DNA of 64,000 nucleotides from Streptomyces albireticuli (GTDB lineage: Bacteria > Actinomycetota > Actinomycetes > Streptomycetales > Streptomycetaceae): assembly GCF_021228125.1 (NCBI RefSeq), contig NZ_JAJQQS010000002.1:1-64000 (forward strand), given 5' to 3'. This document shows positions 15,582-23,304 of this stretch, one piece after another; within the stretch, counting starts at the first letter, position 1, and every line of letters begins with the position of its first letter. Under the pieces are notes generated by a model. That model searched no databases and was not told where the DNA came from. It saw nothing but the letters and a program-made list of their open reading frames with translations. Made by a program: the position numbers and the translations under genes.

Positions 15582-17240
15582 ATGGCAGACCGCGCACCGG
15601 CCCCGAAGAGTGCCAAAGACCCTCGTCACGCGCAGGCGTACACCGAGCAGGACTTCTTCACCATCCCGCACGAGAAGCTCCAGGCGATGGTGGAGCATGC
15701 CGACTGCAAGCGGGTCGAAGAGATCGCCAAGAGGCTGGGGAGCGCGAGCAAGGCCATCAAAGACCTCGGCGACGACCTCAAGGAGCACGTGGACGGCGTC
15801 GTCTGGGCCGGCCCCGCCGGCGATGCCTTCCGTAAGTGGGGCGTCTCCATGAGCAATGAGGCGGGGCGACTCGGCGAATACGCCGAGACAGCCGGTACGT
15901 GGATGACGCACGCGGCTGCTGATCTGCTCAAGGCGACGAAGATGCCGAAGTACTCGGCGGCCGACAAGGCTCTTGTCGATTCCTGGGTCAAGGCGCACCC
16001 CTATGTCTTCGGCGGGGTGCCCAACCCTCTGATCAACCTCGTGGACAAGGGGCTCAAGCTGGGTGGCCCGGACCAGAAGGCCGCCTATGACGCGCAGAAG
16101 CGGTTGAGCGAGGCCCATCACGACGCCGCCGGCCGGATGAAGGCGTTGGCGGAGTCGTACCAGCACACGGGTACGCAGATCATGATGGTGAAGAGGCCGA
16201 ACTTCCCGCCCATGCCGGACGCGGTGATGCCGTCCCGGCGGGACCAGTACGACTCGGAGGACGTCGATCTGCCGGGCGGTGGCGGTGGGGGGTATTCGGG
16301 CGGCGGCCCCTCGGGGGCGGGCCCTTCGGGCTACGGCCCCGGAGGATCGGCCGGCGGTGGCCCCGGGCTTCCGGGTTCGCCCGGATACGACGAACGTCCG
16401 CGCAGCCGTCCGGACCTGGACCTCTCCGGTGGCGTCGACACAACTCCCCGGACGCGGGTCCCCCTGCCGGACAGGCCCCCGGTCACCCCGCCGGACACCG
16501 GCAGGCCGCACATTCCCGGGCCGCTTCCGCCCGTGCCGAACTGGCCGGGTCCCGACCGCCGTCCCGGACCGGGCCCGCGACCGGACGGCCGGCTCCCCGA
16601 CCAGGGGCGGCGACCGGCGCCGAGAACCCCTGGCCCGGGCCTGCCGGGGCCGGGCCCCGTGCCGCGCCCGGACACCCGTCTGCCCCAGCCCGCACCCGGC
16701 CCTACGCCTCGGCCGGGCGGCAGGCTGCCGAACCCGCCTCACGACGGGATCATCGGCGGGCAGCCCGCGCCGCGCGGCGGTACGTCCGGGCCCACGCAGA
16801 ACCCCGGCCGGAGCAACGTCTTCGGCGCGGAGCCGACGCAGCGGCAGGGGCAGACCCGGCCGCCCATGAGCGGACCCGTCGGCGCGGGCGGGGGCTTCCC
16901 CGGTGTGTCCGGCCCTCCGGCGAGCCGTCCGGGTACCGGCGCGGGGCGCCACATGGCCACCGACCCCGGCGGGATCGTCGGAGGACGGCCGGGGCAGCGC
17001 CCCGGTGGTGGGGGCACCCCCTTCACCCCGGGCGGCACGGGCCTGGTCCGTGGTCCGGGCGAGGGCACCGGCACCACGACGGCCAGGAACGGCATGCCCG
17101 CCGGCATGATGCCCGGCGCGGGCCTTGGCGGCGCCACGCCGGAGCGGCGGGGCGGCGGTGGCCGACGGCCCGACTACCTGGTCGAGGACGAGGAGACCTG
17201 GGCACAGAGCAAGCCCGTCGTGCCCCCGGTCATCGAGTAG
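15582..17240 (+). CDS. WXG100/PPE-like type VII secretion substrate
   Basis: A 552-residue protein. The N-terminal helical domain (about residues 20-215) contains the WxG turn in VVWAGPAGDAFRKWG, as in ESX substrates. The middle (about 220-530) is Gly/Pro/Arg-rich and probably disordered. The extreme C-terminus RRPDYLVEDEETWAQ is a conserved tail in many Streptomyces proteins of this type and contains a YxxxD motif. It has no Sec signal peptide, consistent with ESX export. A strong GAGGAAAGGA site precedes ATG. It is followed after 11 bases by the mycosin gene. Confidence 0.82.
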   Translation: MADRAPAPKSAKDPRHAQAYTEQDFFTIPHEKLQAMVEHADCKRVEEIAKRLGSASKAIKDLGDDLKEHVDGVVWAGPAGDAFRKWGVSMSNEAGRLGEYAETAGTWMTHAAADLLKATKMPKYSAADKALVDSWVKAHPYVFGGVPNPLINLVDKGLKLGGPDQKAAYDAQKRLSEAHHDAAGRMKALAESYQHTGTQIMMVKRPNFPPMPDAVMPSRRDQYDSEDVDLPGGGGGGYSGGGPSGAGPSGYGPGGSAGGGPGLPGSPGYDERPRSRPDLDLSGGVDTTPRTRVPLPDRPPVTPPDTGRPHIPGPLPPVPNWPGPDRRPGPGPRPDGRLPDQGRRPAPRTPGPGLPGPGPVPRPDTRLPQPAPGPTPRPGGRLPNPPHDGIIGGQPAPRGGTSGPTQNPGRSNVFGAEPTQRQGQTRPPMSGPVGAGGGFPGVSGPPASRPGTGAGRHMATDPGGIVGGRPGQRPGGGGTPFTPGGTGLVRGPGEGTGTTTARNGMPAGMMPGAGLGGATPERRGGGGRRPDYLVEDEETWAQSKPVVPPVIE

Positions 17241-17251
17241 AGGACATCCAC

Positions 17252-18457
17252 ATGCGCAGTGCTCGTGCCGTACGCGGGACATGGGCGGGAACGGCCGCCG
17301 CCGTTCTCGCCTCGCTGGTCGTTGCCTCGGCCACGCCCGCGCACGCCGACACCATCCGCTCCCGCCAATGGCATCTGGACGTCATGCACGCGGAAGAGAT
17401 GTGGGAGACGAGCACAGGCGCCGGAGTCACGGTGGCGGTCATCGACTCCGGCGTGGACGCGAGCCTGCCCGATCTGCGGGGGCAGGTGCTCGAAGGGAAG
17501 AACTTCTCGGGTGAGCCGGGCGACGCGCACACCGATTCCCGAGGCCATGGCACCGGTGTTTCCGCTTTGATCGCGGGAACGGGAAAGAGGGGCGGTGACA
17601 CAGGGGCCTATGGCCTCGCCCCTGGGGTGAAGATCCTCCCGCTCCGGGTGGGGGGCAAGGACTTCGAGGCGGACTCCAAGTCGTCGGCCGATGCCATTCG
17701 GTATGCGGCGGAGTCGGACGCCAGGATCATCAACATCTCGCGGGGAAGTCCAGGCCGGAGCACATTGGAGGAGGAAGCCATCTCCTATGCCCTGAGCAAG
17801 GGGAAGCTGATCTTCGCCTCGGTCGGCAACACGGGCGACAAGAGCAATGTGGTGGGCTACCCGGCCGCCTATCCCGGCGTCATCGGTGTGGCGGCGTTCG
17901 ATCAGGAGGGCAATTCCGCGACGTGGTCGCAGCGCGGCTCCCAGGTCGATCTGGCTGCTCCGGGCGTGGAGATCATCGGCGCCTGCGCCGGCCGCACCGG
18001 TGTCTGCCGCACCAACGGAACCAGTGACGCGGCCGCCCTCGCCTCCGCGTCCGCCGCTCTCATCTGGTCCGTCCATCCCACCTGGACCGCGAACCAGGTC
18101 ACCCGTGTCCTCGTCAACACCGCCGGCGGCACCACCACCAGTGCCAAGCGCGACGACTACGTCGGCTACGGCGCCGTCCGGCCTCGCATCGCCCTCAAGG
18201 ACCCGGGTGACCCCGGCCCTGCCGATGTGAACCCCCTGCCGGGCCCGGACGCTTCCACTCCTTCGAAGCCGGAGGACTCCAAGACCAAAGCCGACGGTCT
18301 TCCGAAGGACAAGCAGCCCGAAGCCGCCGCCGAAAGTGACGACGGCACCCCCGCCTCCTGGATCGCCATAGGCGCCGGAGCCGCCCTCGTCATCGCGGCG
18401 GCCGTCACCGTTCCGATCGTCCTCGCCCGGCGGCGCAAAGCGGCGGGCGGGTCCTGA
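17252..18457 (+). CDS. mycP: type VII secretion-associated serine protease, mycosin
   Basis: A 401-residue subtilisin-like (S8) membrane-anchored protease. The signal peptide ends near ATPAHA; the mature N-terminus RQWHLDVMHAEEMW is typical of mycosins. The triad is complete: Asp65 in VIDSGVD, His99 in RGHGTGV, Ser258 in NGTSDA; Asn of VGNTG supplies the oxyanion site. Cys245 and Cys252 could pair. A Pro/Lys linker precedes a C-terminal membrane helix (AIGAGAALVIAAAVTVPIV) and an RRRK stop-transfer. Mycosins stabilise or process ESX systems, but no EccB/C/D/E gene is nearby. Confidence 0.92.
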   Translation: MRSARAVRGTWAGTAAAVLASLVVASATPAHADTIRSRQWHLDVMHAEEMWETSTGAGVTVAVIDSGVDASLPDLRGQVLEGKNFSGEPGDAHTDSRGHGTGVSALIAGTGKRGGDTGAYGLAPGVKILPLRVGGKDFEADSKSSADAIRYAAESDARIINISRGSPGRSTLEEEAISYALSKGKLIFASVGNTGDKSNVVGYPAAYPGVIGVAAFDQEGNSATWSQRGSQVDLAAPGVEIIGACAGRTGVCRTNGTSDAAALASASAALIWSVHPTWTANQVTRVLVNTAGGTTTSAKRDDYVGYGAVRPRIALKDPGDPGPADVNPLPGPDASTPSKPEDSKTKADGLPKDKQPEAAAESDDGTPASWIAIGAGAALVIAAAVTVPIVLARRRKAAGGS

Positions 18458-18551
18458 GGAACGGTCCGGGGCCCGTTCCCGTCGCAGATCCCCCAAGGGG
18501 TGAATAGGCTGGTGACAGGGGTCGAAAATGGTTCGATCCGAGGAGCTTCCC

Positions 18552-18983
18552 ATGAGGAAGAACAGAAACCGCGCCTGGCGCGCGACGGGGATCGTCACCG
18601 CACTCGCCACGGCCGCCGCGATCGCTTCCGTCGCCCCGGTCCAGGCCCAGACGCAGTCCCAGCCCCAGGCCCGGGTCACCGCCGAGCTGTCCGCCTGGAT
18701 CAGCGACGGCTGGGGCGGTGGAACCGTCACCAGTCAGCCCGCCGGGATCAACTGCCACACGACGGCGTGGGACCCGTACGGGTCCGAAGACCCGCCGTGG
18801 AACCCTGAGGGCACCTGCACCGCGAGCTTCGAGGTCGGAACGGTGGTCACCTTCACCGCCACGGCCGACCCCGGGTCCTACGTCAACTTCGACCCGATTC
18901 CGAACCCCGTGACCATACGTGACGGTTACAACTTCACCTGGGCGATGTTCTGCCCGATCGACGGTCTCTGCTATCCGGGATAG
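18552..18983 (+). CDS. small secreted protein, unknown function
   Basis: A 143-residue secreted protein. The signal peptide MRKNRNRAWRATG plus a hydrophobic core ends at VAPVQA. The mature part is rich in Trp, Gly and Asp and has four Cys residues, suggesting two disulfides and a beta-rich fold (inference). The ATG follows GAGGAG at good spacing. It lies 94 bases after the mycosin gene on the same strand; a functional link to that protease is possible but not shown. No family recognised. Confidence 0.75.
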   Translation: MRKNRNRAWRATGIVTALATAAAIASVAPVQAQTQSQPQARVTAELSAWISDGWGGGTVTSQPAGINCHTTAWDPYGSEDPPWNPEGTCTASFEVGTVVTFTATADPGSYVNFDPIPNPVTIRDGYNFTWAMFCPIDGLCYPG

Positions 18984-19016
18984 GGATGGCGACCGCCTGG
19001 GTCGGTGCGTACTCAG

Positions 19017-19088
19017 AGGCCGTGACCGGAATCGAACCGGCGTAACTCGCTTTGCAGGCGAGTCCCTCAACCACTCGGGCACACGGCC
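19017..19088 (-). tRNA. tRNA-Cys(GCA)
   Basis: A complete 72-nt cloverleaf on the minus strand: acceptor GGCCGTG/CACGGCC, anticodon stem CTCGC/GCGAG with loop CTGCAAA (anticodon GCA), a 4-base variable loop and T loop TTCGATT. Discriminator is T (U73), the usual Cys identity base. CCA is not encoded. Confidence 0.93.
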
Positions 19089-19176
19089 ATGTCGTGCCTT
19101 CCCCACCGACAGTAGGGCCCCTCCCGAGGGCGTTCAACGGGTCCCGCACGGCCGCCATACGACCGACATGCCGCGT

Positions 19177-20100
19177 TCACGCCCCGCCACTTGAGGGCGT
19201 CGAGGGTGTTCGCCCGCTCAGGAACTCCTCCACCAGCGGCCGGAACAGCTCCGGTTCGTCCACCCAGGGGTAGTGCCCGACCTCGTGCAGCGGCCTGAGG
19301 ACGGCGTTCGGCAGTGAGGCCGCGACGAGTTCGCCCGCGCGCATGCCGGAGAGGGCGTCGCGGTCGCCCGTGACGACGAGGGCCGGGCACTCGACGTGGC
19401 GCAGGCGGTCGAGGAGGGCGAGCCGGGACGGTTCGTCGACGCCCTGCCAGAAGCCGGCGCGGGGGACCGGGCCTAGCTGGTCGGGTTCGGTGGCCGCGTG
19501 GGCCCGTTGGGGGGCGTCCCAGCGGCCGTAGGCCATGGGGGCCGCGCGGGCCAGGAGGGCGCGTACCTCCGTGAGGTCCGTGGTCGTGGGCAGGGTGTGG
19601 ACGGCGACGTACGCGTCCACCCACCAGTCCTCCGTCGCCCGGGACTCGAAGATCTCCTCGGCGTCCGTGGGGAGTTCGCCCTGGAGGCGGGAGCCGGGGG
19701 TCACCAGCACCAGGTGGGACAGGTGATCGCCGTGCGCCGCCGCGTACGCCTGAGCCGTGGCGCACGCCGCGTCGTGCGCGAGGAGGGCGAAGCGCTCCAG
19801 GCCCAGGTGGCGGCGGAGTGCCTCCAGGTCCTCGGCGAGGGCGGGGAAGGCGTAGCCGGCCGGGTCCGGGGCCGGTGGGGAGGCGCCCGTGCCGCGGCTG
19901 TCCGGGACCACCAGGCGGTAGCGCGCGTCCAGGCCGCCGAGGTCGCTGAGGTACGCGGCGTCCCGGCCCGGCCCGCCGGCCAGGCAGATCAGAGGCGGTG
20001 CGTCCGGCGGCCCCGACTCCCGGTAGGCGAGCTCCGTCCCGTCGTACGAGGTGTAGTACGCGGGGTCACGCGGTGGGCGATCAGTCAAATTATGCGGCAT
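19177..20100 (-). CDS. alpha/beta hydrolase (proline iminopeptidase-like) with Asp at the nucleophile position
   Basis: A 307-residue alpha/beta-hydrolase-fold protein. CLAGGPGRDAAYL resembles the HGGPG oxyanion motif of proline iminopeptidases. The nucleophile elbow, normally GxSxG, reads LLAHDAACATA with Asp110 in place of Ser. The later acid (VTGDRD) and His (EVGHYPWVDEPE) are present. Asp nucleophiles occur in haloalkane dehalogenases and epoxide hydrolases, so reaction type is open. No signal peptide. It is divergent from a LysR-family gene, its likely regulator. Confidence 0.88.
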   Translation of the reverse strand: MPHNLTDRPPRDPAYYTSYDGTELAYRESGPPDAPPLICLAGGPGRDAAYLSDLGGLDARYRLVVPDSRGTGASPPAPDPAGYAFPALAEDLEALRRHLGLERFALLAHDAACATAQAYAAAHGDHLSHLVLVTPGSRLQGELPTDAEEIFESRATEDWWVDAYVAVHTLPTTTDLTEVRALLARAAPMAYGRWDAPQRAHAATEPDQLGPVPRAGFWQGVDEPSRLALLDRLRHVECPALVVTGDRDALSGMRAGELVAASLPNAVLRPLHEVGHYPWVDEPELFRPLVEEFLSGRTPSTPSSGGA

Positions 20101-20176
20101 ATGTCCACCCTGCCCCAGAAATCCATTGATCCAGAAGCGACCCCCCGCCCTCTCCCCTCCTATCCCAAATTCCGCT

Positions 20177-20182
20177 TATGAT
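20177..20182 (+). promoter_or_regulatory. -10 element of LysR-family gene
   Basis: TATGAT ends 6 bases before the GTG start, so the transcript would begin at or next to the start codon. No Shine-Dalgarno is present, consistent with a leaderless mRNA. The -35 region is not recognisable. Confidence 0.5.
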
Positions 20183-20188
20183 TCCGGC

Positions 20189-21094
20189 GTGTTCGACTCG
20201 CGGCACATCAAGACGTTCCACGCGGTGGTCACGGCCGGCTCGTACTCGGCCGCCGCCCGCGCCCTCGGGTACACACAACCCGCGATCACCCAGCAGATGA
20301 AGGCCCTCGAACGCTCCGTGGGCACCCCGCTCTTCATCCGCGTCGGCCGCCGGATGCGGCTCACCGAGGCCGGTGAGGCGCTCGCCCGGCACGCGGAGAC
20401 GATCCTGGACAGTCTCACCACCGCCCAGCAGCAGATGAGCTCCCTGACCAGGCTCCGCTCCGGCCGGGTCCGCGTCTGCGCCTTCCCGAGCGCGAGCGCC
20501 ACCCTGATACCGGAGGCCCTGGCGGGCCTCGCCGCCGCCCACCCGGGCGTACGGGTCGAACTGCTGGAGGGCGAGCCCCCGGACTCCATACACCGCCTGG
20601 TGCGCGGCGAATGCGACATCACCCTCGCCTTCACCTACCCCGGCCTGCGCGAACAGGTCCCGGACGAGGTCGTCGAGACCAGGCTGATGGAGGATCAGCT
20701 CACCATCCTGATGCCCACCGGGCACCCCCTCGCCCGCCGCCGCGCCGTCCAGCTGGCCGACCTCACCGAGGAGCGCTGGATCGCGGGCTGTCTGCGCTGC
20801 CGCACCAACTTCCTGCACGAGTGCGCCGAGCTGGGCTTCGCGCCCGACATCGCCTTCACCACGGACGACAACCTCGTCGTACAGTCCCTCGTCGCCGAGG
20901 GGCTGGGCGTCGCGATGATGCCGGGGCTCGTGCTGTCCTTCCTCCGCCACGAGAAGATCACCGGCCGGGCGCTGGACCCCGCCATCCGCCGGCAGGTCTC
21001 CGCGTACGTCCTGCGTGAGCACCTCCGCGTGCCCGCCACGGCCCTCGTCCTCGACGAGCTGCGCGCCGTCGCCGCGCGGCGGGTGGGCTGCTGA
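20189..21094 (+). CDS. LysR family transcriptional regulator
   Basis: A 301-residue LysR-type regulator. The winged helix-turn-helix occupies residues 2-62 (SRHIKTFHAVVTAGSYSAAA and ALGYTQPAITQQMKALE), followed by a linker helix and a two-lobed effector domain from about residue 90. GTG 20189 was chosen because the HTH starts within three residues. LysR proteins usually control the divergent neighbour, here the alpha/beta hydrolase 88 bases away, and repress themselves. A long hairpin lies directly downstream. Confidence 0.92.
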   Translation: MFDSRHIKTFHAVVTAGSYSAAARALGYTQPAITQQMKALERSVGTPLFIRVGRRMRLTEAGEALARHAETILDSLTTAQQQMSSLTRLRSGRVRVCAFPSASATLIPEALAGLAAAHPGVRVELLEGEPPDSIHRLVRGECDITLAFTYPGLREQVPDEVVETRLMEDQLTILMPTGHPLARRRAVQLADLTEERWIAGCLRCRTNFLHECAELGFAPDIAFTTDDNLVVQSLVAEGLGVAMMPGLVLSFLRHEKITGRALDPAIRRQVSAYVLREHLRVPATALVLDELRAVAARRVGC

Positions 21095-21119
21095 ACGGAC
21101 GGGAGGCGACGGGACCGCA

Positions 21120-21226
21120 GGGGCGGGGGTCCGGGGCGCTTACGTGTATTTGCGGGCCCGAGGAGGGGGTTCCGGCGCGGTTCGGGGTTCCGGGCCCGTA
21201 AATATACGGCCCCGGACCCCCGCCCC
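21120..21226. repeat. long imperfect inverted repeat (structured element)
   Basis: Two arms, 21120-21160 and 21191-21226, pair over 36 bases: a perfect outer 18-base segment (GGGGCGGGGGTCCGGGGC), a 5-base bulge GCTTA in the first arm, and an inner 18-base segment with two wobble or mismatch positions. The loop is 30 bases. The inner part is AT-rich for this genome (CGTGTATTTG / TAAATATACG). It could be a LysR terminator, a small structured RNA or a MITE-like remnant. Confidence 0.7.
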
Positions 21227-21350
21227 GGAGGGCACGGCGCCGCACCCCGGACGGCGGGACTCGTACCCCCGGCGGTGTGGGCTCGCACCCCGGACGGCCT
21301 CACACCGCACCCCCGACAGCGCTCCCCCGAGCACCCACCCATAAGCCGGC

Positions 21351-21367
21351 GTTGGCATCCCGCCAAC
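21351..21367. promoter_or_regulatory. candidate operator before cysteine dioxygenase gene
   Basis: Perfect inverted repeat GTTGGC-ATCCC-GCCAAC 47 bases before the start of the cysteine dioxygenase gene. Arms and spacing fit a dimeric regulator; a LysR-type site is plausible given the upstream LysR gene. No experimental support. Confidence 0.4.
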
Positions 21368-21413
21368 AAACTGTCGTTGGACTGATGGATCCGGCCACAT
21401 CGACGCTGCTCGT

Positions 21414-21968
21414 ATGACCACTCCCACCGCAGCCCCCACGACCGCGCGCCTCGGCCAGCTCGTCGACGACGTGCGCGAGGCCGTAGGCCGCGGCCTGCCG
21501 CCCGACACGACGGCATACCTCGTCGGCGAGCGGCTCGCCGCGCACCTCGGCGCCGCTGATCTCCTCACCCCGGAACAGACCGAAGGCGACCCCGACCGCT
21601 ACCGGCAGCACATCCTGCACGCCGAGTCCGACGGCAGCTTCTCCGTCGTCGCCCTCGTCTGGATGCCCGGCCAGCAGACCAGCATCCACGACCATGTCTC
21701 CTGGTGCGTCACGGGAGTCCACCAGGGCACCGAGAGCGAGCGCCGCTACCGGCTCGTCCCCGACGGCACGACCGCCCGCCTCGTCGCCACCGAGGACGTC
21801 GTCAACCACCAGGGCGACGTCTGCGGCTTCGCGCCCCCCGGCGACATCCACCGTGTGCGCAACGCCTGTTCCACCACCGCCGTCTCCCTCCACATCTACG
21901 GCGCCGACATCGCCCGCCTCGGCTCCAGCGTCCGCCGCGTCTACGACCTCCCGGCCGACGAACTCTGA
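21414..21968 (+). CDS. cysteine dioxygenase family protein (cupin)
   Basis: A 184-residue type I cysteine dioxygenase: it oxidises cysteine to cysteine sulfinate with O2 at a mononuclear Fe(II) site. The 3-His site is visible: His92 and His94 in SIHDHVSW, His146 in GDIHRVRN. Cys98 aligns with the position of the Cys-Tyr crosslink of mammalian enzymes and Tyr162 (LHIYG) with its partner; whether a crosslink forms is inference. The stop overlaps the start of the membrane exporter gene (TGATG), linking the two functionally. Confidence 0.88.
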   Translation: MTTPTAAPTTARLGQLVDDVREAVGRGLPPDTTAYLVGERLAAHLGAADLLTPEQTEGDPDRYRQHILHAESDGSFSVVALVWMPGQQTSIHDHVSWCVTGVHQGTESERRYRLVPDGTTARLVATEDVVNHQGDVCGFAPPGDIHRVRNACSTTAVSLHIYGADIARLGSSVRRVYDLPADEL

Positions 21969-23026
21969 TGGCCCTCCTCACCCCGCGGACCGGCACCCCC
22001 CGCCAGGACGCCCCCGCCGCCGGGCGCCGCCCCGGCCCCGGCAAGCTCCCCGGGCTCGCCATGGCCGCCGGCGGCGTCGCCGTCGCCTGGGCCGTCCACC
22101 GGCTCGTACCGGCCGTGCCGATGCTCACCGCCGCCGTCGTGCTCGGCATCGCCTCCGCCCACCTGCCCGGCGTACGGGCCGCGGTGCGCGGGGCGGCCCG
22201 GCCCGGCCTGACCCTGGCCGGCAAACGGCTCATGCGGATCGGCGTCGTCCTGCTCGGCCTCAAGCTCGGTCTCGACGACGTGCTCGGCCTCGGCTGGGCC
22301 ACCGCCGCCATGGTGGTCGCCGTGGTCGCGGCCACCTTCTGGGGAACACTGTGGCTCGGGCGCCGGCTCGGTCTGCGCGGTGACCAGCCGCTGCTGATCG
22401 CCACCGGCTACTCCATCTGCGGCGCCTCCGCGATCGGCGCGGTCAGCGAGGTGTCGGGCAGCGACGAGGAGGACGTGGCCACGTCCGTGGCGCTGGTGAC
22501 GCTCTGCGGCACCCTCGCCATCGCCGTCCTGCCGCTGCTGCACCACCCCCTCGGCCTCGACGATGCCCAGTTCGGCCGCTGGGTCGGCGCGGGCGTCCAC
22601 GACGTCGGCCAGGTCGTGGCCACCGCGCAGACCGCCGGGCCGGCCGCGCTCACCGACGCCGTACTGGTCAAGCTGATGCGCGTGGCCCTGCTCGCCCCGC
22701 TCGTCGCGGCCGTCGCCGTCTCGGTGCGCAACCGCGGGAAGGGGCCGGTGAAGGCGTCCGGCAAGCGGCCTCCGCTCGTCCCGCTCTTCGTCCTCGGCTT
22801 CCTCGCCATGGTCGTCGTCCGCACCACGGGGTGGCTGCCGGGCGCCGCGCTCGACCTCGCCGGGCACGCACAGGAACTGCTGCTGGCCGCGGCCCTCTTC
22901 GGCCTGGGCAGCGCCGTCCACCTGCCGTCGCTGGCGCGGACGGGTGGGCGGGTGGCGGCGCTGGGGCTGTGCTCGTGGGTGGTGATCGCGGGGGCGTCGT
23001 ACGGCGGGGTGTTGCTGACGACGTGA
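21968..23026 (+). CDS. YeiH-type putative sulfate/sulfite exporter
   Basis: A 352-residue integral membrane protein of the UPF0324/YeiH family (PF03601) with about nine to ten hydrophobic segments. Family features are GKRLMRIGVVLLGLKLGLDD, GYSICGASAIGAVSEV and GAGVHDVGQVVATAQ. ATG overlaps the cysteine dioxygenase stop. Cysteine sulfinate breakdown gives sulfite, so export of sulfite or a related oxyanion would fit the pairing (inference). The C-terminal codons run into a tandem-repeat tract. Confidence 0.87.
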   Translation: MALLTPRTGTPRQDAPAAGRRPGPGKLPGLAMAAGGVAVAWAVHRLVPAVPMLTAAVVLGIASAHLPGVRAAVRGAARPGLTLAGKRLMRIGVVLLGLKLGLDDVLGLGWATAAMVVAVVAATFWGTLWLGRRLGLRGDQPLLIATGYSICGASAIGAVSEVSGSDEEDVATSVALVTLCGTLAIAVLPLLHHPLGLDDAQFGRWVGAGVHDVGQVVATAQTAGPAALTDAVLVKLMRVALLAPLVAAVAVSVRNRGKGPVKASGKRPPLVPLFVLGFLAMVVVRTTGWLPGAALDLAGHAQELLLAAALFGLGSAVHLPSLARTGGRVAALGLCSWVVIAGASYGGVLLTT

Positions 23027-23089
23027 TGTGACGTGGTGTGACGCCGCGTGACGCGACGTGATGCGTGACGTGATGCGTGACGTGATGCG
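23021..23089. repeat. degenerate tandem repeat GTGACGTGATGC
   Basis: About six copies of a 11-12 base unit of the form GTGACGTGATGC, the last three nearly perfect. It begins at the stop codon of the exporter gene and runs into the spacer. Probably slippage-derived; copy number is expected to vary between strains. Confidence 0.75.
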
Positions 23090-23117
23090 GGGCGTACGCG
23101 TGCCCTGCGGGCGGCGT

Positions 23118-23172
23118 GTTCCCCAGCCCCGCCCCTTCCCGAACCGGGGGCAGGCCCCCCGGACCCCCTTTT
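23118..23172 (-). repeat. dispersed intergenic repeat, inverted copy
   Basis: TTCCCCAGCCCCGCCCCTTC and the following bases are the reverse complement of the intergenic element seen at 29407-29463 and 35359-35415 (core GGGAAGGGGCGGG). Streptomyces chromosomes carry many such sequences between genes. Confidence 0.55.
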
Positions 23173-23203
23173 CCGCGCTGACGCGCGGTGTCCTCAAACG
23201 CCG

Positions 23204-23225
23204 GACGGGCTGATTTCAGCCCGTC
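23204..23225 (+). terminator. hairpin after exporter gene
   Basis: Perfect 10-base inverted repeat GACGGGCTGA / TCAGCCCGTC around TT, preceded by TCCTCAAACGCCGGAC, a common Streptomyces intergenic motif. Probable transcription end of the cysteine dioxygenase operon. Confidence 0.55.
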
Positions 23226-23291
23226 GGCCTAGGGCTCATGGATGATGAGATTCCGGTCGTTCGACAGGCGCCACGCACCCCCCTCCCTCCC

Positions 23292-23297
23292 TACCCT
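23292..23297 (+). promoter_or_regulatory. -10 element of MFS gene
   Basis: TACCCT ends 7 bases before the ATG at 23305, with no ribosome site between; a leaderless transcript is likely. Confidence 0.4.
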
Positions 23298-23304
23298 GAC
23301 ACCC

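Larger units (their letters stand above)
21095..21413. other. gene-free interval with long hairpin and palindrome
   Basis: No coding region is credible here. The interval holds the large inverted repeat at 21120-21226 and the palindrome at 21351-21367, annotated separately. The rest is GC-rich spacer with several repeats of CACCCCGGACGG-like text. Confidence 0.6.

Noticed and set aside
17252..18457. Possible horizontal transfer of the mycosin gene because of slightly lower GC
   Set aside because: The difference is small and codon usage remains Streptomyces-like; no boundary repeats or integrase are present.
19017..19088. tRNA-Cys as an integration site
   Set aside because: No integrase gene or duplicated tRNA 3' end is visible on either side.
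23021..23089. CRISPR-like array
   Set aside because: Units are 11-12 bases with no spacers; this is a simple tandem repeat.
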